From Sphingobacterium allocomposti (GTDB lineage Bacteria > Bacteroidota > Bacteroidia > Sphingobacteriales > Sphingobacteriaceae): a DNA stretch of 64,000 nucleotides. Location: assembly GCF_008124885.1 (NCBI RefSeq), contig NZ_VNHX01000022.1:21662-85661 (forward strand). The letters run 5' to 3'. The notes below the pieces were generated by a model. It was not told the origin of the DNA and searched no databases. It saw only the letters and a program-made list of their open reading frames with translations. A program made the position numbers and the translations under genes. Below are positions 54,430-63,076 of this stretch, one piece after another (the first letter of the stretch is position 1; each line of letters opens with the position of its first letter).

Positions 54430-55224
54430 TTATAATCTTGAAATTGCTAAAACCGCTACCGAAATCACAGAAGTAATGACACCTATAGCTTGCACGGTAG
54501 GTGCACTCCTGACGGTACCACGTGCCTTAGTTGGCTCGACATAGATGACGTCGTTTTGCCGTAGATAGAAGTAAGGGCTAGATAGGGTTTCTGCACGGTT
54601 CAGGTCTAATCGAACCAGTTCTCTGTGCTCCGAGCCATTTTCCCTTATCAGGAGAATATTATCTCGCTTTCCATATACGGTGAGATCACCGGCTAGACCC
54701 AACGCGTCTAGCACCGTTATTTTTTCATTTGGTACAGTATAACTCGCCGGGCGAGCAACCTCACCAAGTACGGTTACTTTAAAATTAGCGAAACGAACTT
54801 GTACCGTAGGGTCTTTGTAAAATTGTGCCGCCAAACCAGTAATCTTTTCCCGAGCCTGGTAGGTGGTTAGTCCTGAAAGTTTTACCTTGCCCAACAACGT
54901 CATGTTGACGAATCCCTCCTTATCCACCAAGAAACCGGAAATAACTTGGTTAGAACCCGCTCCTGTCGTTTGCATGTCTGCCGCTTGGTTGGCAAGGGAT
55001 GCGGTAGAGGGATCTAGGGTCTGGATCGTAATATTCAAAATATCATCACATTGAATGACGGGTTCGGTAAATGCTGCTGCTTGCTTAAAAATACGGGTAG
55101 AATCGAGCGGAAGGTCGTTAAAATAAATGCTCTTCTTCACCGAGCAACTGCTAACTAGCAGCAATAGCACGAGTGGGAAGAATCCCATCCGCGAAAAGGT
55201 TTGTCTTTTCATTAATTTTTTCAT
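54430..55224 (-). CDS. wza: Wza-type polysaccharide export lipoprotein
   Basis: 264 residues. Signal peptide with lipobox LLVSSC (C27). Poly_export domain near 58-150 (CDDILNITIQTLDPSTA, VSGFLVDKEGFVNMTLLGKVKLSGLT) and one SLBB domain (FKVTVLGEVARPASYTVPNEKITVLDALGLAGDL). The final 23 residues form a hydrophobic helix (IGVITSVISVAVLAISRL), probably the outer-membrane-spanning helix; length is shorter than E. coli Wza (379) because one SLBB repeat is missing. It forms the outer-membrane channel with the Wzc-type protein. Confidence 0.94.
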   Translation of the reverse strand: MKKLMKRQTFSRMGFFPLVLLLLVSSCSVKKSIYFNDLPLDSTRIFKQAAAFTEPVIQCDDILNITIQTLDPSTASLANQAADMQTTGAGSNQVISGFLVDKEGFVNMTLLGKVKLSGLTTYQAREKITGLAAQFYKDPTVQVRFANFKVTVLGEVARPASYTVPNEKITVLDALGLAGDLTVYGKRDNILLIRENGSEHRELVRLDLNRAETLSSPYFYLRQNDVIYVEPTKARGTVRSAPTVQAIGVITSVISVAVLAISRL

Positions 55225-55274
55225 GTTATTACACTTGTTAATTGTAGGTTGTATTGTATTTGTCTATCTTGCTT

Positions 55275-56024
55275 TTATTCTCCCGTTGTGTTGGCAAACA
55301 GCTCTTCATTTTGTATGGTACAATGCTTAAACAGTTTCCGCAAATCCTCCCGCTGCATCCCTGCCTCTAGGGCTTTGACGTGGCGCTCGTGATGTACGTC
55401 TGTTCCGACCAGATTCACCATTCCCTTTTCCAGCAGGTACGTGGCAACTTTCTTTTCCCTTGCCCCATAGTAACCTAAGACCGACAATAGATTAAGCTGC
55501 AGCAGACACCCGACGTCCTGAAACCGCTGTATTTTTTTTGGATCGTTATGATAGTAGACATAACGCTCCGGATGCGCCAAAACAGGGATATACCCCTCGA
55601 TCTGAAGATCAAATAGCATGCGCTCGATTTGTCTATTCTCCTGCATGTACGACATCTCTACCAGTACATAACCGCCGGGCAGCACGAGCAACGTGTTCTT
55701 GTTCTGCGCGAACGTCCGTTCAAAGGATGCATCCACCATGTATTCCGCTGCATATCCGCCCAGCAGGCTATCTACCCCCTTTCCTTTCAGCTTCTGATAG
55801 GAGGCTGCAATAGTCTCTCTGGTGTTCGGATACATTTCCTGAAATACGTGTGGCGTAAAATGAAAATACCATAGACCAAGCAGGGCTAAACGTTCAATCA
55901 GCTGTACACTTTCCTCCACCGCAGCACATCCGTCGTCGATTCCGGGCAGTAGATGCGAATGCATATCCGCCTGTACCCAGCGCAGATCGTGATGTACGGG
56001 TTTTCGGTTAAAAATGGACAACAT
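55275..56024 (-). CDS. PHP-type tyrosine-protein phosphatase (CpsB/YwqE-like)
   Basis: 249 residues. Metal-binding PHP motifs: DMHSHLLPGIDDG (H22, H24, D30), AEYMVDASFE, LAHPERYVYY, and GTDVHHERH near the C-terminus. This manganese-dependent family dephosphorylates BY-kinases such as the product of the wzc-type gene, which lies two genes downstream in the same operon; kinase-phosphatase cycling controls polymer length. In Gram-negative bacteria a low-molecular-weight phosphatase (Wzb) usually does this, while the PHP type is the usual form in Bacteroidota. Confidence 0.92.
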   Translation of the reverse strand: MLSIFNRKPVHHDLRWVQADMHSHLLPGIDDGCAAVEESVQLIERLALLGLWYFHFTPHVFQEMYPNTRETIAASYQKLKGKGVDSLLGGYAAEYMVDASFERTFAQNKNTLLVLPGGYVLVEMSYMQENRQIERMLFDLQIEGYIPVLAHPERYVYYHNDPKKIQRFQDVGCLLQLNLLSVLGYYGAREKKVATYLLEKGMVNLVGTDVHHERHVKALEAGMQREDLRKLFKHCTIQNEELFANTTGE

Positions 56025-56123
56025 GGTTGCTTTTCATTTTTGCTTTTAGTTAATTCCGGTCAACTTGCTGCGTGAACCGTATGTGCGTTAACACATCCGT
56101 TCCGAAGGTGATGTAAATAAGAA

Positions 56124-56155
56124 ATACCCGGCCGGCGCGCCCGGCCGGAGTATTC
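56124..56155 (-). terminator. GC-rich terminator-like hairpin inside the capsule cluster
   Basis: Minus strand: AATACTCCGGCCGGG, short loop, CCGGCCGGGTATT, followed by TCTTATTT. Strong stem (about 12 bp, mostly G/C) 130 bp after the lipoprotein stop at 56285 and 100 bp before the phosphatase start at 56024. It may separate the first three genes (wcaJ-like, barrel, lipoprotein) from the rest. Confidence 0.6.
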
Positions 56156-56284
56156 CCCTACAATCACAAGTTAACACTTGAGGTCTTCTATATCTTATCT
56201 CTTCCCGGAGCGGAGGAGCAACAGGCGATCCTCTGCCCAGTCACTCCTTTAGCTTCGGAAGAACTATCTACTCGTTATTCAACA

Positions 56285-57904
56285 CTAGAGCTTACCACAC
56301 TCCTCCGTTAGTATGGCCAGATTGGTTGCTCCTGCCTTCGTTCCGATGATATCGCCCGGTGCTATCCCCACCGTAGCGGTATTATCCTCCTGGACAGCAT
56401 GCCCCCCTACAATCTTCACCCGTTCTCCCCAGATGGCTTTAAAGTCGTACTTCGTGCCGTCGGTTTTCAATAAGGTTGTTCTCAGGAATCCATTATCCAC
56501 CGTACCCAAAAACTTAAACTCGGCTGTGCCGGATTCACGGTAGAACATCTGGAACGTAGGTAGCAAGGTAATCGGATCCGTTTTATCGGGACACCGTACG
56601 TACAGCTGTAGCGTAGAGGTTGTTCCGGTCGCGTCGCCTGGGTTCGGCAGCCTCACGGATGTCGTCTGACCACAGGCCGCCAACGGTGCCTGCTCGAGAA
56701 TATGTCCGCTGCTGTTGCGTATTACAATCGACGCTCCGGTAGCCGGCACATCCGTCAGGCTGATGCTGGCATTGTTTTCGTTGATGGAATACTCGCCTGT
56801 AGCGATAACCCGTCCACCCCACAATGTTTCGACCACAATAGGATATGTCGAGCTGTTACTCATCCAGTCTCCGGAAAATGTAACCACCCTCGCCTCCGAA
56901 CAGGCTACCCCAAACTCAGCGGCCATGTAAAAGGACAAGTGGCTGATCGGGAAGGCCACCCGGAACCCGCTGCCCGCCGATCCGGTCACGGTGCTGTTCT
57001 GCTCAAAGCGCCATATACCGTCCGTGCTGCTACTGAATATCTGGAACACTTTGCCTGCTGCAAGAGCTTGTCCGTCTATCGGACTTACATAGCTCGCCTT
57101 TACCGGCATGCTCACCGCAATCGGCTGGCTAAATTCCTTCACCGCGATGCCGTTGACCAGCATGTTGATGTCCGCAACAGCGGCTGGGCTAAACGTTCCT
57201 GCGACGGTCGATCCGTCGGCCAGCACCACCTGGTCGGCCCTTAGATCGCCACCCGGCAACAGCACCACCGCATCCCCGTTGTCGGCGTCGATGCTCATGA
57301 CAGATATCTGTACAGTCGTACCGGTAATCACATTTCCGGAAGCATCTCTGAACTGCGTTCCTGCCGGAATGGTCAATGTCATGTCGCCCCCGCCTACTGC
57401 CGATGGCACTTCTATAGTGGCCACGGCTGCCGTCGAACCGTCGGTATTTAAGTCGACGTTTTCGATTACCTCTTCCGCGCCGTCAGGCACTTCTGTAGGC
57501 CGTGCGAGAACAATGGTCTGTATTCCGCTGGACACATCCGTAATAGCCACAGGCACTTCCTGCGTAATATAACCTGCTGCCGCAAATCGTACCCGGAAAC
57601 GGATCGGCTGGCTCGCCGTCGGCGTGCGCTTCGGATCCACCCCGAACGTGATTAAATTGTCGGTCAGCTTAAAATCTTTGTATCCGCTCATGTTGTATAT
57701 GTCCTGCGTATCGCCCGACACCAAGGTGACAGTAACGCCACTGATATTCTGGCCATTCGCGTCGACAACCTTCAACGTGGCATAATGCTGGATAACCTCC
57801 GTACTGATCTGTAGGTTGAAGTCCTTCAAAGGACTCTCACAAGAGACCGCGCTTCCCAAAAGGGCAACGGCCAACGTATATATTGCTAGTTTTCTGATCT
57901 TCAT
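56285..57904 (-). CDS. Large surface lipoprotein of unknown function within the capsule cluster
   Basis: 539 residues from ATG 57902-57904; the frame begins 11 codons earlier inside the preceding gene. Signal peptide with lipobox GSAVSC (C22), followed by ESPLKDF. N-terminal segment about 30-140 resembles a carboxypeptidase-regulatory beta-sandwich (YATLKVVDANGQNISGVTVTL). The middle has beta-rich, low-charge, Gly/Thr/Val-rich sequence (AVGGGDMTLTIPAGTQFRDASGNVITG) and the C-terminal half contains four cysteines (VACSEARV, APLAACGQ, YVRCPDK, TEECGKL). I do not recognise the family. Position between the initiating transferase and the phosphatase, with the barrel gene just upstream, suggests a role in surface anchoring or polymer export, which is inference. 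Confidence 0.75.
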   Translation of the reverse strand: MKIRKLAIYTLAVALLGSAVSCESPLKDFNLQISTEVIQHYATLKVVDANGQNISGVTVTLVSGDTQDIYNMSGYKDFKLTDNLITFGVDPKRTPTASQPIRFRVRFAAAGYITQEVPVAITDVSSGIQTIVLARPTEVPDGAEEVIENVDLNTDGSTAAVATIEVPSAVGGGDMTLTIPAGTQFRDASGNVITGTTVQISVMSIDADNGDAVVLLPGGDLRADQVVLADGSTVAGTFSPAAVADINMLVNGIAVKEFSQPIAVSMPVKASYVSPIDGQALAAGKVFQIFSSSTDGIWRFEQNSTVTGSAGSGFRVAFPISHLSFYMAAEFGVACSEARVVTFSGDWMSNSSTYPIVVETLWGGRVIATGEYSINENNASISLTDVPATGASIVIRNSSGHILEQAPLAACGQTTSVRLPNPGDATGTTSTLQLYVRCPDKTDPITLLPTFQMFYRESGTAEFKFLGTVDNGFLRTTLLKTDGTKYDFKAIWGERVKIVGGHAVQEDNTATVGIAPGDIIGTKAGATNLAILTEECGKL

Positions 57905-57930
57905 AACTGCTTCTTTTTTATTGATACGAC

Positions 57931-58671
57931 CTACCAAAACCTATAACTGAAACCGAATTCAATACGCGGTAGATAGCGGTAATTTTTGATGTTACGTTCG
58001 ATGATAGGTGCGTTATTCACGTTCTCCTCCAATAGCCCCGTCGCCTCCATGGACACCCGTGGCTTAGACAGGTAGTAGCAGCCGAGATCCACATGCATCG
58101 AAAACCGGCTGTCAATCACGATATTGCTCCAGCCAATTCCGGCGTAAGGGTTGACCGTCTTTTTCCAGTCTACCTTTGTCGTAATCGTCCCTACCTTTTC
58201 CGGATGGACATCTATCTCGCCATATTTGTACGGATCCCGCAACCTTGTTGTCAGCTCACCGTCCAGCTTGAAGAAATAAGCGCCGCCGGCCTGTACATTG
58301 AAGCTTCGGAAGAAGCCTCCATTCTTTGCAAACGGGGTCCAGCCAAAGGTTAGCGACGCGTTGCCCGACTTGGCGCGGATGTCGCTGCGTGTGGCATACC
58401 CACTGTAAGTTCCAACAATATCGGTTGCGAAAGGCATATAGCTCACACCGACCCGCAGCCCAAACTGCTGCCCCAGCGGTTGGTAAAGGTGTACGCCGAC
58501 ACCGGTCGTTCCCATGTGCACGCCTAACGCAAACGGATAGGGATAGCCGTGTGTATAGGCCGACTGGGGAATGCTGTCACGGCTGTCTCCATTGGCCGCT
58601 GCTGTAGTGGCGGCCCCGACGGTAAAGATGCCGAGCAACACCCAGACGATTTTGGTAAATCTATTCTTCAT
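57931..58671 (-). CDS. Outer-membrane beta-barrel protein, function unknown
   Basis: 246 residues from ATG 58669-58671 (MKNRFTKIVWVLLGIFTVGA); the frame has an extra seven codons. Signal peptide about 1-26. The rest alternates short strands ending in aromatic residues (FALGVHMGTTGVGVHLYQPL, FGLRVGVSYMPF, RIEFGFSYRFW at the very C-terminus with terminal W), as in small porin-like barrels. It is followed 27 bp later by the lipoprotein gene and the pair is probably co-transcribed. No conserved family was recognised. Confidence 0.7.
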   Translation of the reverse strand: MKNRFTKIVWVLLGIFTVGAATTAAANGDSRDSIPQSAYTHGYPYPFALGVHMGTTGVGVHLYQPLGQQFGLRVGVSYMPFATDIVGTYSGYATRSDIRAKSGNASLTFGWTPFAKNGGFFRSFNVQAGGAYFFKLDGELTTRLRDPYKYGEIDVHPEKVGTITTKVDWKKTVNPYAGIGWSNIVIDSRFSMHVDLGCYYLSKPRVSMEATGLLEENVNNAPIIERNIKNYRYLPRIEFGFSYRFW

Positions 58672-58699
58672 AATTTGTTCTATATAATTCATTAATATC

Positions 58700-60115
58700 T
58701 TAATAAGCGTTTTTCTCGCCCCGAACCATGTTCAGCGCAGTCATACATACAATCTTAAAATCCAACATGGCCGACCAATTGCTCATATACTCCAGGTCGT
58801 ATTCCACCCGTTTTGCCATCAGCTCAGGATCTTTCGTTTCGCCGCGGTAACCGTTCACCTGCGCCCAGCCGGTAATCCCCGGCTTCACGAAATGCCGGAC
58901 CATATAATGCTGGATCAATTTGCTATAATGCTCTGTATGGGATAGCATGTGAGGGCGCGGCCCGACTACACTCATCTGCCCCAGAAACACATTGATAAAC
59001 TGGGGAAATTCGTCTAAATTGGTTTTCCGGAGGAACTTGCCGATAGGGGTAATGCGTTTATCGCCCTTTGTCGCCTGCGCCGCATCCGACTCCTTATTGA
59101 CCACCATGCTTCTAAATTTGTAACAAGCAAAAGTCTGGTTATTCCTGCCGGAGCGGGGCTGCTTGAAAAATATGGGGCCCGGACTTTGGATTTTTATAAT
59201 CAGTCCAATGATAGGCACCAGCCAGCTTAAAATAAAGACGATCACGACGCTCGATATAAACAAATCAACGATGCGCTTCTTGATACGGTTTTCCATTGTG
59301 GATAGCGACTCTTCGTGCGAACGCAGAACAGGAAGTTCCATCGCCACGGCCCCGTCTTTTGCAGCCCGGTAGGGAATAGCGGCCGACGCGGAGACAAAAT
59401 TTAGCTGCACACATTCCTGGTCGGCTGCCATAATCAATTCCCTGCTGCAATCGGATATATCAGGAGAGCTCACCAGAAAAACGTCGTAAATGCCCAATTT
59501 CGACACCTTTTCAAAATAGCGCCTGAACTGCGCGACCTTCTCCTCTTTGCTGATTGCCTGCACTTCATCTTTGTAATGAATAGTATTCACGTGATAGAAA
59601 GCATGATCCTGTCCAAACGCGCCAGCTACGGTTTGCAAATAATCGTTATGACCGATCAGCGCCACCTGCTTACTCCAGCCAAACCGTCGGGGCAAAACTG
59701 TGTAGACATAGGTCAGGATGAAGCGGGAGATAGCGGCATACAGAGCTAAGGTAATCGCCAGAACCGCAAAAAAGTACCATACGCCGCTGAACCGGTGCCC
59801 AATAAGCAAGCAGAGCGCGAAAACAGCAAGGAGCGTGAATGCCGTCCGTAACGTCATCCGAAACACATTCTCCAACCGCTCAATCGTACTGTCCGCATAC
59901 AGCCGGAGGTATAAGGCAGAGATCACGGACACCAAATTGAACATCGTCAGAAGCGAATAAAAATTCGTTGAAACCATTTTTTGCGAGTCTACCAGTCCGT
60001 AGGACGTCACCACCGAAAACGTAGCGAGAAACACGACGTTTAGACAGACAGCGTCCGTAAAGACGAGTAACATCTTTAAGCAAGCTAACACGCGATTTTG
60101 GACATATCTATGCAT
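58700..60115 (-). CDS. wcaJ: Undecaprenyl-phosphate sugar-phosphate transferase (WcaJ/WbaP type), initiating enzyme
   Basis: 471 residues. Five hydrophobic helices: four in the first 140 residues plus one near 285-305. C-terminal bacterial sugar transferase domain from about 275 (KRIVDLFISSVVIVF, GPIFFKQPRSGRNNQTFACYKFRSM, then NLDEFPQFINVFLGQMSVVGPRPHM and VKPGITGWAQVNGYRGET). It attaches the first sugar phosphate (glucose or galactose type) from a UDP-sugar to undecaprenyl phosphate, the first step of repeat-unit assembly. First gene of the minus-strand capsule cluster; the promoter-like element at 60490-60497 would give it a leader of about 365 nt. Confidence 0.93.
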   Translation of the reverse strand: MHRYVQNRVLACLKMLLVFTDAVCLNVVFLATFSVVTSYGLVDSQKMVSTNFYSLLTMFNLVSVISALYLRLYADSTIERLENVFRMTLRTAFTLLAVFALCLLIGHRFSGVWYFFAVLAITLALYAAISRFILTYVYTVLPRRFGWSKQVALIGHNDYLQTVAGAFGQDHAFYHVNTIHYKDEVQAISKEEKVAQFRRYFEKVSKLGIYDVFLVSSPDISDCSRELIMAADQECVQLNFVSASAAIPYRAAKDGAVAMELPVLRSHEESLSTMENRIKKRIVDLFISSVVIVFILSWLVPIIGLIIKIQSPGPIFFKQPRSGRNNQTFACYKFRSMVVNKESDAAQATKGDKRITPIGKFLRKTNLDEFPQFINVFLGQMSVVGPRPHMLSHTEHYSKLIQHYMVRHFVKPGITGWAQVNGYRGETKDPELMAKRVEYDLEYMSNWSAMLDFKIVCMTALNMVRGEKNAY

Positions 60116-60489
60116 AACACAATGATTTTAGTTCAAACCCTGTAGCAGCAGAAACGAATGAATTATCCCTTAATAAGATTTGTAATCTTCAAACAAAAGA
60201 CATAAAACTCTCAGTTTATCATTTTCGTTAAATGAAAACAACAAACCATATGAAACGCAGCAAGTTTATAGCCAGCATCTCGTTAGAGAAAAACTCTCAA
60301 TTGAAGCTTGAAATACTTACTGAATCAGATCAGTCATTTGTTTTGTTTTTTTAAGTTAATACTCTGTTTCTTACCGCTAAGTAAACCGGTCTGGCTTTTC
60401 TCTGTTATTAGGTTAATACATTCCAGTTTACCTTTTGCGACCGAAGCCGCACCTCGCGTGTAGTATTGTAATTGTAGATTGTAGTGAAA

Positions 60490-60497
60490 CAAATATA
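60490..60497 (-). promoter_or_regulatory. Possible promoter of the capsule cluster
   Basis: Minus strand TATATTTG, an exact TAnnTTTG box, about 375 bp upstream of the wcaJ-type ATG. The -33 box is weak (TTTTTATTTTAC region). The leader 60116-60482 is A/T-rich without a reading frame. The rest of the spacer (60498-60760) is also A/T-rich and shows nothing I recognise. Confidence 0.45.
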
Positions 60498-60759
60498 GAC
60501 TATTTTTGTAAAATAAAAACTATATTCAGGCTAATTTTATATTAATTTATTCACATTTTGCATTTTTCTCATGAAATCCTACCGATTTTGGCAAGAACTA
60601 CGCTGTTATGCGGCTGAAAATACTTGTTTGGCGTCATTTCGGTTGATTACGTTTTTCTATATTTTTATGCGTTTAATTCGCATTTTTCGCCACTAAGTTA
60701 AAGTCATTTGCGTTAAATAAAAATACCACAAATGAGGTATTTTTCAGAAAAATTGCCTT

Positions 60760-60884
60760 GGTTAGAAGTCAGAAGTGAGATGTGAGATATTAGGAGTTAG
60801 AATAGTTAGATGGGTTAGATGGGTTAGAATGGTTAGATGACAGTCGCTACTATCAAAAACAACTTCACGGCTTATAGCCATTAG
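60760..60884 (+). repeat. Short intergenic repeat block
   Basis: GTTAGATGGGTTAGATGGG, GATGACAGTCGCTACTATCA, TTCACGGCTTATAGCCATTA: the modules of other spacers. Ends at the break of the AraC-type frame that starts at 60885. Confidence 0.6.
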
Positions 60885-61388
60885 CTATCAGCCACAAAAG
60901 CCCACAGCTCGTCAGATGATTTTTGCCGACTCATCGTAGAGCGCGTACGTCGGTTTGAAAAAGACGTCGAGATGTACGCACTGGTAGCTCACCATTGTAT
61001 AGAGGAGCTCTTGATTGAAGGGTTCGAACAACTGGAGTCTCCGACCCAGATAGAACATATGCGCAAACTCTCGGATCTAGGTGTTGTCAATACATTTACC
61101 GTACTCGTAAACAAACATTACCGGAAAAACACTACCGTTGCCTATTATGCCAACCTGATGAATATGACGTACCAGAAACTGTCTGAAATCTGTTTTAATG
61201 TACTAGGAAAGAGTGCAAAAGACGTTATTTCCGATATCGTGATCAAAGAGGCCATCCGCTATATCCGCAACACAAACCTATCCATTTCCCAGATCTCCTA
61301 CGAATTGGGGTTCACCGATGAAAGCAATTTCCGCCGGTTCTTTAAAAAACATACGGGAAAAACGGCTTTGACATTCCGCCAGCGATAA
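60885..61388 (+). pseudogene. AraC-type regulator, 5'-truncated by repeat sequence
   Basis: The frame with an ATG at 60972 gives 138 residues with an AraC/XylS helix-turn-helix at the C-terminus (YYANLMNMTYQKLSEICF and ISQISYELGFTDESNFRRFFKKHTG). Homologous-looking sequence continues upstream of that ATG in frame as DDFCRLIVERVRRFEKDVE (60915-60971) without a usable start and ends at TAG 60882-60884, inside intergenic repeat text. So the ligand-binding N-terminal half (normally about 150 residues) is missing, and the gene looks like a remnant. An alternative is a real short regulator starting at 60972; no clear ribosome-binding site supports it. Confidence 0.65.
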
Positions 61389-61720
61389 GCTCTATCTCCT
61401 AACTTTCCACGCATACTACTGCACCTTCCCAACAACACAAGCACCCAGCGTCCGTAGCTACAGACGACATGCCTCTACCTATTTGCCCGCCCAAACAAGT
61501 TGTAAATCAGCTCCCTCCTGATGTGTAACCCAAAAAATAAGATCCGCTATATAGCATTTTGACATGTTAAAGATATTTCTGTACACGCAATGTAAATGGA
61601 GAGATTTGCATCTTTGCAATGCCTTCCCAAAAAGGCAAAAATTTCATAGGTAGATGTTTATGGGACGGAGCCATCCGTCCCGTAATCATCAATTAATGAT
61701 CATCTTCCGTTCTTAAATGA
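61389..61720. other. Spacer with one hairpin, no gene recognised
   Basis: No convincing coding frame. A hairpin GGGACGGA-gcca-TCCGTCCC near 61662-61682 follows CATCTTTGCAATGCC (a weak TAnnTTTG-like box). No T-run follows, so I do not call a terminator. Confidence 0.3.
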
Positions 61721-62135
61721 TTAGAAATCAGAAGTTAGATGTTAGATATTAGAAGTCAGGGGTTAGGGGTTAGGAGTTAGAATAGTTAGATGGATTAGAA
61801 TGGTTGGATGACGGTCGTTGCTATCAAAAACAACAGGCTTTTTATTCGACCCCGTCAGGGTCGTGTAATTGGATACACGGTTTTCTATTGAAATATGACC
61901 TCTACGAGGTCAATTGTTGTGCTTAGGCCCACGACTTTACATCTTCACAACTTCACGGCTTATAGCCATTCGCTATTAGCGACTTTGCAGATTTGCAACT
62001 TTGCGACTTCACAAATCAACGACTTTACGTCTAATAGCCATCAGCTATCTGCCAATAGCTATTAGCCTCTCACTTCACGACTTCACAAATCAACAACTTT
62101 ACGGCTAATAGCCATCTGCCATCAGCTATTAGCTA
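61720..62135 (+). repeat. Intergenic mosaic with a 69-bp element
   Basis: GAAATCAGAAGTTAGATG, GATGACGGTCGTTGCTATCA, the 69-bp element (61846-61914), then TTCACGACTTCACAAATCAA-type modules up to the stop of the gene at 62150. Confidence 0.7.
61846..61914 (+). repeat. 69-bp double-hairpin element, copy 8
   Basis: CGACCC-cgtca-GGGTCG, GTGTAATTGGATACAC, GACCTC-TAC-GAGGTC; the distal GGTCAAT ends at 61914. Confidence 0.8.
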
Positions 62136-62149
62136 TCTATTAACTTCCT

Positions 62150-63070
62150 CTACGATCTTATGCTAGATACTTCTGCAAAGCACAGTCTGGCCGCCTCCTC
62201 ATCGGGCAAACATTGCAATACACCTACCGGAACCCGTGTCAATATCTCCTCCAAAATCTGTAACATCGACGCAAACAACGTGGGGTTCCAGCGGATGGCC
62301 GAACCGCTGGGCAACAGCGCGACTAACGCCTCTTTTCCCTGCTTCCAATCCAGGCGGTTAAACGGCGCCTGCTCAAGGCGTATGATCGCCCCCAGCTGCA
62401 CCTCCACCTGCCGGTAGCACGGCGTCTTTCCACTCCAAGGTGTTCCGTATATAGAAACCTGGCCGTCATCATACACCCGGATGGCCGGGTTATCATCATT
62501 GAGCAACTTTGTCCCGTCGATATGTTCGGTCCACAGCCGGCTGTGCGTGCTCTTTCCTGTCCCGCTTTTTCCCAGAAAGGCGTAGCCTTTACCAGCTCTC
62601 TCTACAACAGAAGCATGAATCAGCAGTGTATCACGTAGCAAGCCAGCCTGTCCGAAAGCAATCATGATCAGCCAGTTGCACTTGAACGTACTATACAATT
62701 CGTCTGCCTGTGCATAGATGACCGACTCCCGGAAATCTTTGGAACTGACCATTTTCCAAGGGCGGTCTCCCTCCTTTGCCTGTATCGTTGTTATATAACT
62801 GTCATCGGTCTCCTCAAAACAGAAACGCTCTTCCCAGATCACCGATATGTCGCTCAGCAATTTCGCCGATTCAATCTCCGGAGCCGGCTCAATGGTTAGC
62901 CGGACGGCAATCAAAGAGTCGTCCTCCTCGCCAGGTTGCGCTGCAAAAGGCTCGAAGGAGGGAAGACAGCGGGCTATATCAATGTCTGTCGCCCCGCGAA
63001 TCTCCACCACATGACGCGCTATCCTATAAAAAAATGGCCGATATTCTCCAACATGTTGCTGATTATCCAT
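62150..63070 (-). CDS. HPr-kinase-like (HprK C-terminal fold) protein
   Basis: 306 residues. The C-terminal two thirds have the HPr-kinase fold: LLIHASVVERAGKGYAFLG leading into the P-loop GKSGTGKST (167-175), then LLNDDNPAIRV and YGTPWSGKTPCYRQ. The N-terminal DNA-binding-like domain of true HprK is replaced by about 145 residues without a recognised motif. HprK-like proteins of this type often lie in RiPP (notably lasso-peptide) clusters, where they may phosphorylate the peptide. It is the second gene after the ABC exporter at 63077 (6 bp gap), a common partner, but no precursor or cyclase gene is in the window. Confidence 0.82.
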   Translation of the reverse strand: MDNQQHVGEYRPFFYRIARHVVEIRGATDIDIARCLPSFEPFAAQPGEEDDSLIAVRLTIEPAPEIESAKLLSDISVIWEERFCFEETDDSYITTIQAKEGDRPWKMVSSKDFRESVIYAQADELYSTFKCNWLIMIAFGQAGLLRDTLLIHASVVERAGKGYAFLGKSGTGKSTHSRLWTEHIDGTKLLNDDNPAIRVYDDGQVSIYGTPWSGKTPCYRQVEVQLGAIIRLEQAPFNRLDWKQGKEALVALLPSGSAIRWNPTLFASMLQILEEILTRVPVGVLQCLPDEEAARLCFAEVSSIRS

Positions 63071-63076
63071 TATACG

